Shown here piece after piece: positions 1 to 13,915 of a DNA stretch of 64,000 nt. The position numbers and the translations under genes were made by a program. The DNA lies in NCBI GenBank assembly GCA_009741485.1, contig CM019230.1, positions 12,000,446 through 12,064,445 of the forward strand, in the 5' to 3' direction. Source of the stretch: Malurus cyaneus samueli (taxonomy: Eukaryota > Chordata > Aves > Passeriformes > Maluridae). The first letter of the stretch is position 1. Each line of letters begins with the position of its first letter. The notes under the pieces are model-generated. The model searched no databases, was not told the origin of the DNA, and worked only from the letters and a program-made list of their open reading frames with translations.

Positions 1-3000
1 AGTGGGATTAGAGCAGTGGTGCTCCCATGGGATAGCAAGGACACCAAACCAGGAGGAAAAAAATGGTTTCCCCAGTCACTGCTGAGGACAGGAATATCTA
101 TCTCCCCATCTGAAACATATTTACTGCCGACTGAAGTAGATCACAACTAGTTTCCCACCTCCTATGATGAGGTTCTAACTCTGGCTATTTCTTTTCAGCC
201 TTATTCATCCACTCCCCCTCAGCTACCCCACCAGCAGGGCTGGCAGCACTGGTTTCCCCAATACCCAGCCAGCAGACCCAAACAGATGACTGGAACAGAA
301 GATTCTGAAGGTGTCGATCTGGGAGAAGGAACCCAGTTGTGTGGTCTGGCAATAAAACCCCAAGACTTCTCTTCAGAAGTCATATGGGATGTGGGAAGGA
401 CAGAGAAATTTGCCCCTGGATGGAGCTAAATACTCCAATGTGTCATTCTGATGGGCCTTATGGGCTATCAAGCATCCAGGCAAGGATGGAGGGAACATGG
501 ATATACAAATGTTACATTTCTGCTTTCAGGGGTATTTGATACTTTGGCAAGCTCCTTCAGCTGTGAGACTGCCATCAAGAAACCTGAGAAAGTCAGACAG
601 GAACTTCTGGTTTAAAACTGTGGATGAGCGAACAAGAGGAACCCTGACCAGAGACAAAATGATGTACAAGGGACACTGTGTTCTGAACAAGAAACAGCTT
701 CACAGCTTACTGGCCTCTCCATGGGTTTGACACCTGCAATTATCCAACTGATCTTGCAAATGCTTCTGATTTTCTGAGGACAAGTTTAGAGCGGAAGTAG
801 AGCACATCAAAAATATCGTTAAACAAAAGAGAAAACAGGAAATGAGCACCAATGGCTAAGGACACTGGCTGGAACTGGAAGCTGGACTAGGCAATATTGC
901 AGAGTGGGACTAAACCAGCCAGGCTGAGGATACTGGAAGACATAAAAAAATCTGACATACAACCAAAAATCACTTTCTTTTGGGGTAGGAAAAAACGGAG
1001 CACTGTGGACAAAACCACCCTTTCCCCCAGCTGGGTTACTCCCCCAGCTGTAACCATTTCTGCCAAAAAAATAATTCAATTAAAAAGAAGCACAAGATGT
1101 TTCCATGGGGCCATGATAAGAAGCTTGAAGGTCAACCAAAGTACAAACTGCTCCACCCGGTCTCTTGGTGATGTATTTCTCAGCCAGCTGAACTGGTTGA
1201 AATGAAAATGGCAGAAGCTGCTGATAGTGAACCCCAGATGTCCGAGGTGTTCCCTGCTGCAGGGCAGAAGAGGTGAAGAGCAGGAGGTGAATATCTCCTG
1301 CCTGAGCCTGAGGCTCAGACATCACTGCCAAGAACATCAGTGGAGATCAGCACATCACTGCTGTGCTTAGGCTCCTGACCTACACAGGAGCCACCCAACA
1401 CATCAAAGGTTGGCTATCTTAAATATTTGCTTATTTGTATTATGAACTCTTCAAACAAGCAGCTTTCCCACACTTCCAGAGGCATTATGAAGTACCCTGT
1501 CTAGTAAAACCCACACCATGTACAACATCTCAGTGCAAAGCACTGCTCTAATTGGAAGAATGCTCCCCAGCTTTCATTCAGTTTGGGCTATTTTTTGTTT
1601 ATTCATGTATTTTTATATTCATATTCCAGGGATTTTTTTAAAGTATCCTTTTTGTGTGAACTATTACCAGGGCCAGAAGGAAACCTCAGGACAGAAATTA
1701 CACCCCCAAGCAGCTGGGTAAGGTTCCCAAGAAAACATTTCATCCAAATAAATGTAGTTTCTCCAATGTGCCTCCAATTTGTGGTACCCTCATGGAACAA
1801 GAGCCACAGTCCCTGGAGCAGCTGGGAGAACCCCATGTAGTGATGCTGGAGGGCAAATACAAAAAGGGCTGAATGATTGCACATACTGTGGAGCCTCTCA
1901 GACAAAGCCAGGAGCAACAGCACTGGAGCAGATTCTGAGGAGGAACCAGGGCTCTCTGCAGAGTAGAGAAGCCCAGGACAACTTACGTTCTGCTGCAGAC
2001 TGGGGAAAACCAGACTAACACAAAAACAAGAAACCAGAAGCAAAATCAAAAGGATAGTGGGTAGAACTGGCAGCCCGACCAGGCAACATCACAAAGAGCT
2101 GGTGCAGCAGATAAACACCAGCCAGGAAAAGAGAATTCTTCAAGGAAAACGAGGAGCCAGGAAGAGAAACCCAACAAGGTGAAGATTTAGCATACAAGCT
2201 GGCCTTGCAATTAGTTGTTTGCATAGCCAGATCTGGCACTAGACAAAATTGGGCTGTTCTCTTTCCCAGCTGGATAAGTGACTTCATATGCCAATAAATC
2301 CTCAAGAAAATGAAAAGGGTATTTTCAGGGACAGGAAGACTGTGATGGCAGCTCGCTCACAGCAAAAATGTGCATCTCCAGGAAGATCTGAAAGGAAGTG
2401 ACCTAAAGAATGAAAGGATGATTTTCTTTATTTGGAAATAAAAATTTGAAATATTTGGAAACATAATACAACATTTTCCAGGGGCAAAAATGAGAAAGGT
2501 TTGAACACAAACCCTCTTTTCCTCATCCTTTCCCCCTCCTCCTGATAGCTCTAGAAAGAGGCTCTCTATGGCAGAAAGCATAAGGGATGCACAAACAATT
2601 GCAGGTGGCAGCAACAGGAGCATCAGGTCCCTGCTCCTGAAGCCCATTCCATCCTTCAGCCTATTCCCAGAGAGGTACATCATGTCTGGTTGTCATTGAA
2701 ATAGGTATTCACTGAGAATGACCAAGGCTAAAGGAGAGGGAGGAGAAGGACTGGGGATATCATCCCAGCCATGCTTTACCAGCTGAGGCTTTGCTGCAGT
2801 GCTTTTAGCCAGCAACACAACAAGGCTCATTTCAGGCTAATTTTCCTCCTTTGCTATTGACTCTGGAGAACAGATGAAAAGCCTCACCCAGGGCCTGGCA
2901 GCCCGGCCCATGCCAGGATTCTCATTAAAGATGCCAGGACTGTATCTGCCAGGACCCATGGGCTGATAGACCAAAATGCCTGACAGGGAAAAATGAAAGA

Positions 3001-6000
3001 AAACGGTGTCTCCACCTGCAGATCTCAAGTTATTTCGATGGCATTTCAGCCCTCAAGAATTATTTTCCTTCAGTGGTAAGAAAAACTGCCAAAACACACA
3101 GCAAAAAAAGGCTGTGCTGGGGAGCCCTGTGGGCACAGGAGCCCATGCACTGGTGCCACATGCACCAAGCAGGGGAAAGTTAGAAAGCTTCAAGGGATTG
3201 TTCCTTGGGCCAAGGCATGACAGGCTACAAAAAGCCAGAGAAAAGGAGCTGGGAACATGATTTGAAGATACGCTCTGACAGACTGAGGGGAGCAGGATGA
3301 GTGTCCAGAGGTGCCCGTTGGCCCAGCACAACAGGAGCTGCCTTCAGCCAGAGGAAGACTCCAGCAAAAGGAAAGTGAGCAATGTTTCAAACTGTACGCA
3401 TAAAAAACAAAGAGGATTTGAATCTCCAAGGTAAAATGGGGTGAACAAGCCTGGTCATGGTAGCTGCAAACAGGATATGGCCCTTCCAGAAGCGTGGTAG
3501 GAATTTTTTGACTGCACTGGGAATTTGTAGCAATAGTAGTGGAAATTTGGGGAGCAGTGGAGAAGGATGGAGAAACAGCTGGGACAGGCCCCCATAACAA
3601 ATTTCTCTGCATCTAGGAAACAGTTCAGAACAGCCAACTTCTGGTTTGCTTTCTTCATAAAGCTGTTTCCTTGTGCTAAATGCCCTTGCAAGGATGCTTG
3701 GCTTGCTGCACTGGTGCTGCTCTTGGTGAAGCACAGGAGGGACAGACAGCAGCCCAACCAAACAACCAGACACTGGCTTCACAATCCAGCTGTGAGGGGC
3801 AGCACTCCTGTCACCTGCCCCCAGCGTGGTGTCACACCATGAAGCTACAGGTGTCATGGAGAACATAGCCAAAACCTCCCTAAACTGACATTTTCACAAA
3901 ACACCCTTTCCCTTTTCAAACTTCTCTTACAGAAGAGCTTTATGCTGAAGGCAACAGTTTCACTATCAAGAGAACATAATCTTGAGATAAAGAGAGAGCA
4001 GGAGGGGAACAGTCTCCAATATGGACAGATTAAGATACAGGAAAAGCAGGAAAATGAATGGACAAGCATGGCTGCCTCAAAAGCATCAGGAGTCTGAGAA
4101 AGTAAAGTCTGAAGAGTGTGGGATGAACTAGTCACTAGTCCCAGCTAAACCCCATTCTGAAACCTCATCTCAAAAGAAGTGCACCATCCAATCTGGGAAA
4201 TGCTGCTGCTGCTCTGGAGGCCTGACTGACTATTCTACCCACAGGTCTTCTTTTGCTCAATTTGGTGTTTTCTCCCCACTGGAAAAAACAGAAGAGTCTC
4301 TTACCACTTGCATTTTACAAATGATGCTGTTGCCCAGAACCTCCAACCTTCCTTCCGCAGCAGGCCCATGGCCACCCAAAAGAAACAGGGTCAGAGAAGA
4401 GAAGGTGGCACCAGCCCAGCCCACAACTCGGACATTTCACAGTTGAGTCACTGTAAACAAATCAGATTTATTTGTTTAAAAGTGAGACTCCAAGCCCAGA
4501 AGACACCTCCTCCCTGGGGAAAGCCAGTTCACATGCTGTGCCATGACAACTCCAGCCTTGTGCTTCAAGGACACAGAACTGGTGCCTTCTGCCTCCCACA
4601 CAGGAGCTGTACCTGGACCATGCGCCCTTGACACTAAGAAGATTCACCTACAATGTTGAAAAGCCCTGGTGCAAAGTCTGGGACAAGGGAATCCCTGTGC
4701 CAGCAGACACATCTTCTCCATGACACAAAGTGCCCTTCTCTGCATGGCTGTAGCCACTGCAGAGCTCTGGGTGACAGCCATCCAGCCCTGGGGGTGTGCC
4801 CCCTTCACATCCATGGCTACCCTATGCAAAACAACAGGTATCTAGGTCACACACCCCAAGTTTGAAAAGATGGAGGTGTCCAGGAATCATTTCACTATAA
4901 CATTTTTCAACCTGTCATCTACAAACTACATCTGTGAGTTCTACTAAAGGAAGCTGAAAGAAAACAGCCTACAGGCAACCTCTAGCTCTACTGGAGACTT
5001 TTAGGGATTCAAACCTAGGTTGAAACAGCACTGCATGGTGATCCAAAACAGTCACAAGACCCAACCAGTGAGCCCACTACAGTGATGAAGTCAGTATTTA
5101 CTGGAGAAGGCCAAAGGATGGGGTTACTCCAGTAACCTGACACACTAGAGACAGGTATGAATTATATTCAGAGCAGCTGGAGCTGGGGCTGAGATATGTC
5201 TGCCTGGCATGTGAGACCAGCAGGGGCAAATGTTTCCAGATTAGATCAGGGAATATTCCAAAGAAGATAAGAGTCTTGGAAAAGACAGCAACACAGACTC
5301 CTATGTAGCTCACTTTTGCTTTTTCCTGGGAGCCATGAGAGCACTTACAGTTGATATCATCGACAGAGTTAAAAGACAGATGTCATCAGCCACCTGCAGC
5401 GAGCAGAGGAAAGGACCAGAGAGAGAGAGAACAGCTGCTGCCCACCTCCACAGACAAGCAGCTCTTCAAAGATGCCCAGTGCTGTGGCATGACAGATAAT
5501 TATTGCCCAGCTAGGAGAGGAGGCTGTTCCTGGTTCTGAGGTGAGTTTTTGGGTAGCAGAAAGTCGAAAATGGACAATCAAGAAAACTGCTACACTTTGC
5601 ACCTCCAGAGCAGTCTGACACAGTAAGCACAAAGCAGACACTCCATCATACATCAGCAAGAGCACAACATTCCTTAGAAGACATCCACTCCATTCCAGCT
5701 CCTCTTGGTGAAGCCACACCATGGCACATGCTGGCATAAACAGCTAATTTTAACTCATTACCTTATTTCACAGAAGACACCAAGAAGCTACAAGATGTCA
5801 AGTTGTGCCTACCACCAGCCTAGGCTGTACCTGAACCAGTGACCCAGAGGTGAAAGGCCCGCGCCCCATCATGAGTCTCCAGAGACGTGTGATCCCCTCA
5901 GAACAGCAGGTTCCTGATAGACATTTTGAAAAGGGCACAGCAATTATGAGAACTTCACAAATCATCTGAAAACATGCCCATTATACACTGTATTTTCAGC

Positions 6001-6131
6001 AAACAGCAGCCTTTACACCAGAAATAAATAGAACAGAGCAATAGATGGGTGCTAGATGGAAGAACCTTAATTCTCCATCACACTGCATCCCAACAGACTG
6101 AAGTACAAATGTAAGGATGGGCATCACCTAC
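1..6131 (-). other. MAP2K4: MAP2K4 intron 3 (partial)
   Basis: Sequence downstream of exon 3 in the direction of transcription. I looked on the minus strand for the next MKK4 exon (the αC-helix region after the ATP-binding lysine) and did not find it, so it should lie left of the window. I see no RNA gene, no recognisable repeat element and no other conserved coding segment here; the open frames are short and without recognisable domains. Confidence 0.8.
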
Positions 6132-6306
6132 TTTAACTGCCATAATTTGCCCACTTGGTTTGTGGACCATTTTGTTGACAGAACCATAAGCGCCTCGTCC
6201 AATTTCTCCAAGGTCTTTCAAGTCCTCTGCTGTAAAATCCCAATGTTGTTCAGGGGATATCTTCAATTTTCCTGATGATTCAATGCTGTGTGTTCTCAGT
6301 CTCTCT
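6132..6306 (-). CDS. MAP2K4: MAP2K4 exon 3: start of kinase domain
   Basis: This is an internal exon of mitogen-activated protein kinase kinase 4, a cytoplasmic and nuclear dual-specificity kinase that phosphorylates JNK and p38 at Thr-x-Tyr motifs. Read on the minus strand, an acceptor (tttttgacag) precedes a 175-nt open segment that starts with the last base of an Ile codon. It encodes ERLRTHSIESS, then KLKISPEQHWDFTAEDLKDL, the glycine-rich loop GRGAYGSV, and ends at MAVK. The final Lys is the VAIK-type ATP-binding lysine (Lys131 in human numbering). The donor GTAGGT follows directly, so the exon ends in phase 0. RLRTHS fits the RxRxxS Akt-type site reported in mammalian MKK4. Both length and phases agree with human exon 3 as I recall it. 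The open frame continues 5' past the acceptor into intron; those extra residues are not coding. No change from the mammalian protein is evident across this exon. Confidence 0.97.
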
Positions 6307-6444
6307 CTGTCAAAAATATTGGGAAGCAATTTTTCCACATTTTAAATAGTCTGTAAATGTCTCTTTTTAGCACTTGATTAAACATTAGAAGAGAGGGGTT
6401 CACAAAGCTACAGCAACAATCTGACTCCACGAAGGATTTTGGTT

Positions 6445-6470
6445 GGGGTGGAGGGGTGGGGGGGTGAGGG
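6445..6470 (+). repeat. G-rich tract fitting a G-quadruplex pattern
   Basis: Four G-runs (4, 4, 7, 3) separated by loops of 4, 1 and 3 bases. It is on the strand opposite to MAP2K4 sense, 139-164 bp upstream of the exon 3 acceptor, so the transcript is C-rich here. Confidence 0.8.
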
Positions 6471-9400
6471 AAAATGTTAAATCAAAAATGACATACACTT
6501 GCCCACAGCTTCAATTAAGGCTAAGTTTCTCCAGCTGCAGCATAAAATTCAGTATGTCTCATAGAGTCATTCTAAGCACTCATTTACACAGTTCTTTCTA
6601 CTTTGCACAAAATACATCAGGCTGTGAGCAGGACTGGTAACATGCAGCACCAAGAGCCTGAAGAGCACTCCCCATCTCCCCAAAGCTGCTGCTGCTGCTC
6701 TATACCACCACATCCCAGCAGCTGCCTCCCCTTCCAGCTGGGATTCTATCAATATAGGCAAAGCTCTTCTGGGCAAACCAGTGAGACTTTGGGAGAAGTT
6801 TGCCCGTAAAGGAAAACTGCAATTAGAAAAGAAAATAACCCAAAACCCCAAAATCCAATACATTTAGAAAACCATTTAATTTATCCAAAATCAAATAAAG
6901 AGCCAATCATTTATAAAACCAAGACAAGTTCTTTGTGACATATGAAAACAAAATCTGCCTGTTTAAGTATGTCTTCACCAAACACCTAAATTAACTTCTC
7001 AGGCAAACCCTGCTCCTACTGAAGCCACCAGGATTTGCCCAGGTAAGGAGCAGATGAATGCCTAAAATTTCAGAAGAGTTCAAAGGTGCCCCCAGTGGCA
7101 TATTCACATGCAAGAATGCTACCACTGAATTAGCAGGAAATGCACATGTACTTGCAACACTTTTCATCTTAAAATGCCATGCAAAATTTCAGGTTTTCAT
7201 TAGTTAATTAGCTGGTTCACACTTCTTGAGTCACAAAGTAAGCCAAAAGCCCAAGTATTCCACTATGAGGATGCATTAAAAGCATTACAGACAGTTCCCA
7301 CTGCAGGGCACACTGATCTCACACAGATTTTAAAGCACATAAGTACTTGTGTGACCATTGTGCATACAGGGGAGATCTATCAAACTCTCTGGATATTTGA
7401 TCCAGCCCCCACTTGCCTGTCCAGGGTCTGGCCCAATGAGCAGAACACATAGGGAGGATCTGACCAAACACACAGAGCTTATAGAGTTTATCAGCCAAGG
7501 AATAAACAGGTCACGGCTGATTCCACGCTGACAAATCCCATGTTGGTCACCAGCAGCTGCAAACACCACCCAGCTGGGGATCCAACCATGACCGGGTTTT
7601 ATTGGGATCCCAGGTTTTGTGAGGGCAAAAGGCCAATTGACTGGAGCAGCTACAGTTCAAATGGCTTCCTCTGCTGCACTTCAGCCTCTCTGCAGCACTT
7701 TGGGTTAGTGCTGCCCACATTTGGAGCAGCTGCATGCCCTGAACCCTTGACCCGCTCAATGAAAGCCTTTGGGAGCTGCTTCTCTCCCACTGCTGGGTTG
7801 TGTCTGTCATGGTGTTTCCTGCTTTCTAACCTGCCTAGCTCAAGATTTTGATCTGCTCTTCCCTACACTGCTCCTAAACTGCACTTAGGAATAATCTGGG
7901 AAACCACCTGATAGTGCTACAACACAGCAGAGGTGGGATGGACACACCACCTCAGAGCTTCTGTGCATAATAAACACTGTATTGAGTGGGGTTCTCCATG
8001 AAAGTTACTTAAAGAAAAGAATGGGGAAAAAAGCAGCAAAATAACAAAAAAGAAAAGAACAGAGGAAAAAAGAAATGAAAAAAAAAATTAAAAGAAACGT
8101 GACCTCCGCACATGCCAAGCATCTCAGAGACAGCTTCTGTTGGGAGCTCCTGAACTGGTTTCTGACTAACTTTTCCACCATCCTGTTTTGTCAGTGCCAT
8201 AAAAATAGCTCTTATTTTGAGGAGGAAAGGGAGCTGGGAAGCACCATGCCAAGGAGGCACAGGCAAACAGGCATTTCCTGTCTCACGTCCTGCTGGCTGG
8301 TAGGCATGAAGGAGCGCGATATTTGAGAGCTCTATCCCCTTCAAAAAAGCAGAGGAAAAACGGCAGAGGTGAAATTTAACAGAGCATGAAATGCTGAGTT
8401 TTGACTGACTGAGCTCCTTTTGCAGCTCTTGTTTGAACAATATTTCCTATCAGAGTTCTCATGGAGCTAAAAAAATTCAAACATTGAGGTAATTTATTCA
8501 AATAAGCAATTAAACCCTTCTCCTTTCTCCCTCTTGTTTTTCAGACTAGGAAAGTTTGCTTTTCTGACCCTACACGAGAAGAGAAAGCGAATTGGAATTC
8601 ATTATTTCCTTGTCACACAAGCAGCCTGTGTGTCCCCAGCTGTGATGTGAATGTGGATCTGTGCCATTGTTCTGCAGCTGCAGGATGGTGCCTCGAGCTG
8701 CCGGGAAAAAGGTGGGAGCTCAGGAATATGCCCTGCCCAGGACTGCACCAGGGGCTCTGCAGCTCTCCAGAGGTTTGGAATGAGACAGACCATCACCATC
8801 CACCCCCAAACCCTCCCCTCTTGGAGCTTGGCTTCATTTCCATTATGTATTTATGATGCCATCTGCCTTGTCTTGCAACCACAGCTCCTGCTTAGCTTTT
8901 CTCAAACACCCAGGGAAATGGTCAAATCACCAAATTACCGGTTTGACAGAGTGACAGACACTTGAAAAGAGGTTTTGCTCTCTTAGCTGATTTACCATAT
9001 GCAAGCAGGGCAGTTTTCCTTTAAGCAGCATGGCCCACATCAAGAGTTGTAACTGGAATGCAATGATTGCTTTTAATGTCAAAAAACTACACTCTGTATT
9101 GGAAATTTTTCAGCCTAAATCAAAATCCCAAGGGATTCCCATGCCAAGAAAGCAGCTCAAAAATGCAAATCTATAACACAGACTCTCTGCATTGATCTAA
9201 ATTGGGAATTTTTTGAGATAAAACTGAGTGAGGCAACAAAAACTAATGCACCAATGCAGGACATCTATCCATAGGTTTGTGCTGCTGCAGATGTATGAGG
9301 ACATAAATCCACAGGGTGGGCATGCCTCCAAAAGCAAAAAAGCCTGCCTAAACCCTGTGTTACCTCCTGGTGCCCTGGCTACTAGAGCAGCCTGCTTCAG

Positions 9401-12400
9401 AGAGCAGCAGCCCACCCTCACAGCCCAGAGTCTAGGGAAGGTAAAAAGTAGTGCCCAGCCCCTGGGATTAGTGCACATCAGAGTGAGCACAAAAGTGAGC
9501 AGACGTGTGCCTCTCTTACCATTTTGTTTTTAAACTGTGCGATCAAACCTTCTCTAAGGCTGCGAATGTTGGGCAAAAAATTGGATATACATTCTCCAAT
9601 GCTCTGCATGTGTAAGATGGACTTGTGGGGCTTATATATGATTTTAAAAAAACAATATAAAGAGCTAAAGTGGGCTTTAACTCTTCAGTTAAAAGGAGCA
9701 TTTCCAAAAACATCTTAGAGTGACTACAGCTCCTGACAAGGGCTTGAGCTTCCAACTCCCTATCCTGCTTTTGAAAATTTTTGAAAAGAGAAGAAAAAAG
9801 GGACTGAGGAGATGGCTGCAATCCCTGCACTTGAAAGGCACCAATGTGTCTGTCTCACTGCAGATGGTTACTATGCTTGTCACAGCAGTTATTCCAGGGA
9901 TTAGGAGCACCAAGCAAGACAACAACTCCTCCAAACAGTTGTTCTTTGTCAGAGCTGTGTCCAGCTTGGCAGGAGGCGGGTGAGTGCTGGGCCTGGCACC
10001 GCCGGGCTGGGCATGGCCACGAGGCTGCTCACACAGCTGGACATGCACGGGAAGGTTTGCCACAGCTAGAGATGCCCAAAAATCTCCTGGGGACACTCAT
10101 GGAGACCTTGGGAAGCTCCCAGACACACTGCGTAAGTTCCTCGAGTGTTAACACCCAACTGCAGGGAGGCCAGAACTTTTTAAAACAAGCATTTCCTTGG
10201 TATGAAAAAGAAGGACTGTCGAGAGAAGCAGAGAAAAGTTGGTGGGTTTTTCAAGCAAAATCAAAAGTCAATAGACAAAGCAAAGCCAGAAAGATGCTGC
10301 AAGTAGCCATCTATCTCCCCTGTTTCACTTTGCTGAGAACTCTGCAGGAGTCAAGTCCAAAAGCTGGCATATTTGATGGTACAGCTGACATAATGAATAA
10401 AATCTGTAGCAACAAAAAGATCCAAGCAAACCAGCTCTGCTTCTCAAGCCTGCCTGGTGCTGGATTCTGCTCAGAAGTCTCTCATTAAATCTTTTATTTA
10501 AATTAGGGTTAATGAGAGTATATTCTACTTCTCCACAGGTTTGGTAAAAAAGCTGGCATTTTAAAAACTGATTTGTGGTCCATCAGCCAAAGCTAAAACA
10601 TAAATCCTAATAAAAAAGCTTCCAGGCAAACTGCAGTGTTCTACTAACACTGTGCAACTTCAGAGTACAAACACTGGTGAGGAGCTTGGTAGGCACATTC
10701 CTAGCAAGACTCTCAGAGAGCCTGAAGAGGGTCTAGAGAGCTTTGATTCTTCAATCTCAATGTCTGTGTCACTTCTAAAACCATTTTCAGACCCTGCAGA
10801 CTAATGCTAGTACCAACACCAATCCTAGTTTGAACTTTACTGGAAAAAGCCACCAGAAGAAATGTTCCACTTTTTTTTCCAGAGGGCTGGAAATGTTGGT
10901 GCTGTCACCAATTTTTTGGATTCTCAAGACAAGACATTTTTGCTTTTCATAAACAAAAAGCATCCTTGCAAGAGGGGCACAAATAATGTGGGTTTGCTCT
11001 GACCCAGGTAAGCTCTCCTGAGGGTTCATTATAGTCAGTAACAGATTCCTAGAAATGGAGATAGAGAAAATGTGGCAAAGGAAGGAAACAGTTTTGCACC
11101 TATGACCTACCAGACTAAAGCAAAGCACATTTGCTCCCTTTCCTTGTGACCAAGAGGCTGAAATTCTCTTTAGCACTGCTCTGGCTTTCCATGCTCCTCC
11201 AAAACTTTAAAATAAAGATAATAACAAAAAGTGGAAGATTGGACAGCCCTTCCACAGCCCACATGTCTCAGCCCAGCGCATGCTTAAGGCTCTAAGAATC
11301 TCCCTGGCTTGGCTGAGGCTTTTAAAATGTCAATATTTTGTATTAAGCTCCCCTGGTAAAGTACTGAGTGACAATGGATTTTGATTAACCCTACCCTTAA
11401 CATGGATGAAACCTCTATACCCATTGTGGTGAAAACTGAACTGAATTTAACTGAGCACATTGATCTCAAACTCATTTTGACTTGGCCATGAGCCAGACTG
11501 CAGAACATTCACTGAACCCACCGTAGCTGGGATTTCAAAGCTTACACTGCATTCAAGAATTCCAGGATAATACTGGAAAACCCTGAGCTAATTAATTTAA
11601 ACAACCCTTCTGAGAATGCTGACTCTTTTTATTTCCTCTCCTGGGTCATGGGCAGCCCCTGAGAGAGAACAGCAAACAGAGACACAAGCACACCATAAGA
11701 ATCAACAAAATAACCTTAATACAGACCATAATGGTTTGCAAAATCATTATACAGCAATCACCCGATGGAATGACCCTATTTCTGAGACAATTTCATTACT
11801 TTAAGAGATGCCATTTTTGCGGGATGGAGAAGATTTGACAATGGCTAACAGACAGGAAAGCTTACTGTAGCCTGCTGGAAAGTTTCTGGATGAGGTCCGC
11901 TTCTCTCCTTTTGAAACTGAACGGGACAATGTGATTACTACTCAGGGTTGCTTGTGTGTCACTTCAGCGAGGAAAAGTTGTGGAAATGACAGGAAAACAT
12001 GGTGCTGTTATCACATGACACAATAACGTACAACACAATACTCAGCTAGTCACACTGCCCACTGAGCACTCAGCATCACAAATTAGTAGCCACTTTTTGC
12101 TTCCAATTTCCACCTAAGCAACCTCCCCTCCTTGGGGGCAAAGCGGCACCTGATGATTTGAATTCATTTAAACACATTAAGTTATAAGCAATTTGTTTTC
12201 TTAAGGCAATGAGAATTATTTCCAACTGTATTACTACAATTAGAAACATGCATTAACTTATTAGCCAAATACCTGTATGTTAGTGACATGCTACTTCCTC
12301 AAGACACATTGACCATCCCTGCTCTGCTTTTCTTGTGCTAAGGCTAAAAACATTTTTTCCCATTAAAAAAATTAAAAATCGAGCTTCCATCCTGAATCCA

Positions 12401-13710
12401 CCAATCTAGGACTGGTGGTCTCTACTAGGTAAGCTTGCCATTCATCAGATCCCCTCTCCCAAGTAAGTTTGACAGAATTGAACAACTCCTTATTTATTAC
12501 TTCCAGAGCCCTACAACTGACAAGCGTTAGCCACCACTCTGCACTATGAGACTTCTCCAGGAACAAAACCTGTGTTCTGGACCTTAAGAGTCCCTCAAGC
12601 TGTCCAATTTCAGAAATCTTTCCCAAGATGAGGACCTGTTATTTCAGAGCAGTTTGATGTGCTTGGGTGAGATGTGCTCCTGCTAAGCACTGTGTGGAGA
12701 ACAAGCCCTGGATACTCGCACCACTGACCACTGCAGCCATGGACACATGGTCAGCAAAGGAACCAGGGGCTCTGCTCAGCTCCAGGGAAAACCACCTGAG
12801 AGGAGCAAATAATGAGCACTGCAAATTCAACTACAAGAAATGGTTTAGTTTCAAATACTCTGAAGAAGTTATTTTTCTATTTTAAACTTCTGTAGGACAT
12901 AAAATTACAACTCTAGTCTGAAAAAGTCCAACTTCTCTTTTGGGGTTTAAAAAATAGAAATTTATCCCACAAACTTTAGGCTGCATCACAGCTTGAAATA
13001 ATGTGAAATTCACTGCCAAGAATGCAACTGGTCACATATTTCTTTCTGTGGCAGACAATGACAGATGGGAGACACAGAAAGCACCTGACTCCAAGACAGA
13101 GATTGCATATCCAGAGATTCAGCTACTTCATGTGGTGACCAAAAGAACTCATAACAAGACCAAGTAGACCAAATTTGACTTGTATTTTTAAAATGTCCCT
13201 TCTCTAAGACAAAAGACTTGTGCAGACCAGGTGAAGATTCCCAGTAGTGTGGTGAGATTTTCCAGGTTGGGCTCCTCTGTGATGGCTGCTGGGGCATGAT
13301 GCTCTCACTGACCCTTCAGAGCCAAGAGCTAATTTGCTGTAAAACTCTCTTAAGGATGCTTACAGAAAACGAAGGGTGCTGTAAGGAGTTAGACCAATAT
13401 TCCCAATATTCACTGCTATGAAATACCCACCTAGAATCTCAGAGAAAAAAACACAAGCTGCATTATAGCAAAGCCCCTGTGCTCCTCAGAGGACAACCAC
13501 CTTCACATTACTTGATCAAGTGGTATCAGAAACAATCACTTCCAAATGATTCACACTTGTCTCTGCAAAGGCACCAGTTATACCAGGCATGAAGGACCAT
13601 TTGCTCACATGGATTTATCCCAAGCATATCCTAGGAAGGAAGGAATTAAAACAAGTTCAAAAAGAAGACTGTTCAGCGTTGCCATAATCCACTGTAGAAA
13701 GGTGTGGCCA

Positions 13711-13915
13711 TTTAGGTTTAGGCTGGATATAAGGAAAAGGTTCTTCTCCCAGAGGTGGCTGGGCACTGAACAGGCCCCCCAGGGAATGAGTATGGCCCCA
13801 AGGCTGCCAGAGCTCTTCCAAGCAGGGGCTGGGATTTGTGCAGGGTGCAGGGCCAGGAGATTCGATGATCCTTGTGGGTCCTTTCCAACTCAGTCTATGC
13901 CATGATTCTATGATT
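13711..13915 (+). mobile_element. CR1 LINE 3' fragment
   Basis: Plus-oriented, 5'-truncated CR1 3' end. It begins at the ggctggatataaggaaaagg segment, continues through the aggtggctgggcactgaacaggc block and ends with a cctttccaactc...gattctatgattt tail typical of CR1 termini. It lies antisense to MAP2K4 in intron 2. Confidence 0.9.

Noticed and set aside
1..6131. MAP2K4 exon 4
   Set aside because: Looked for the αC-helix coding segment on the minus strand; no matching stretch with splice sites was found, so it should be left of the window.
6307..6338. Eleven extra residues open upstream of exon 3
   Set aside because: They precede the CAG acceptor, and exon 2 joins in phase exactly at 6,306; the extra codons are intron.
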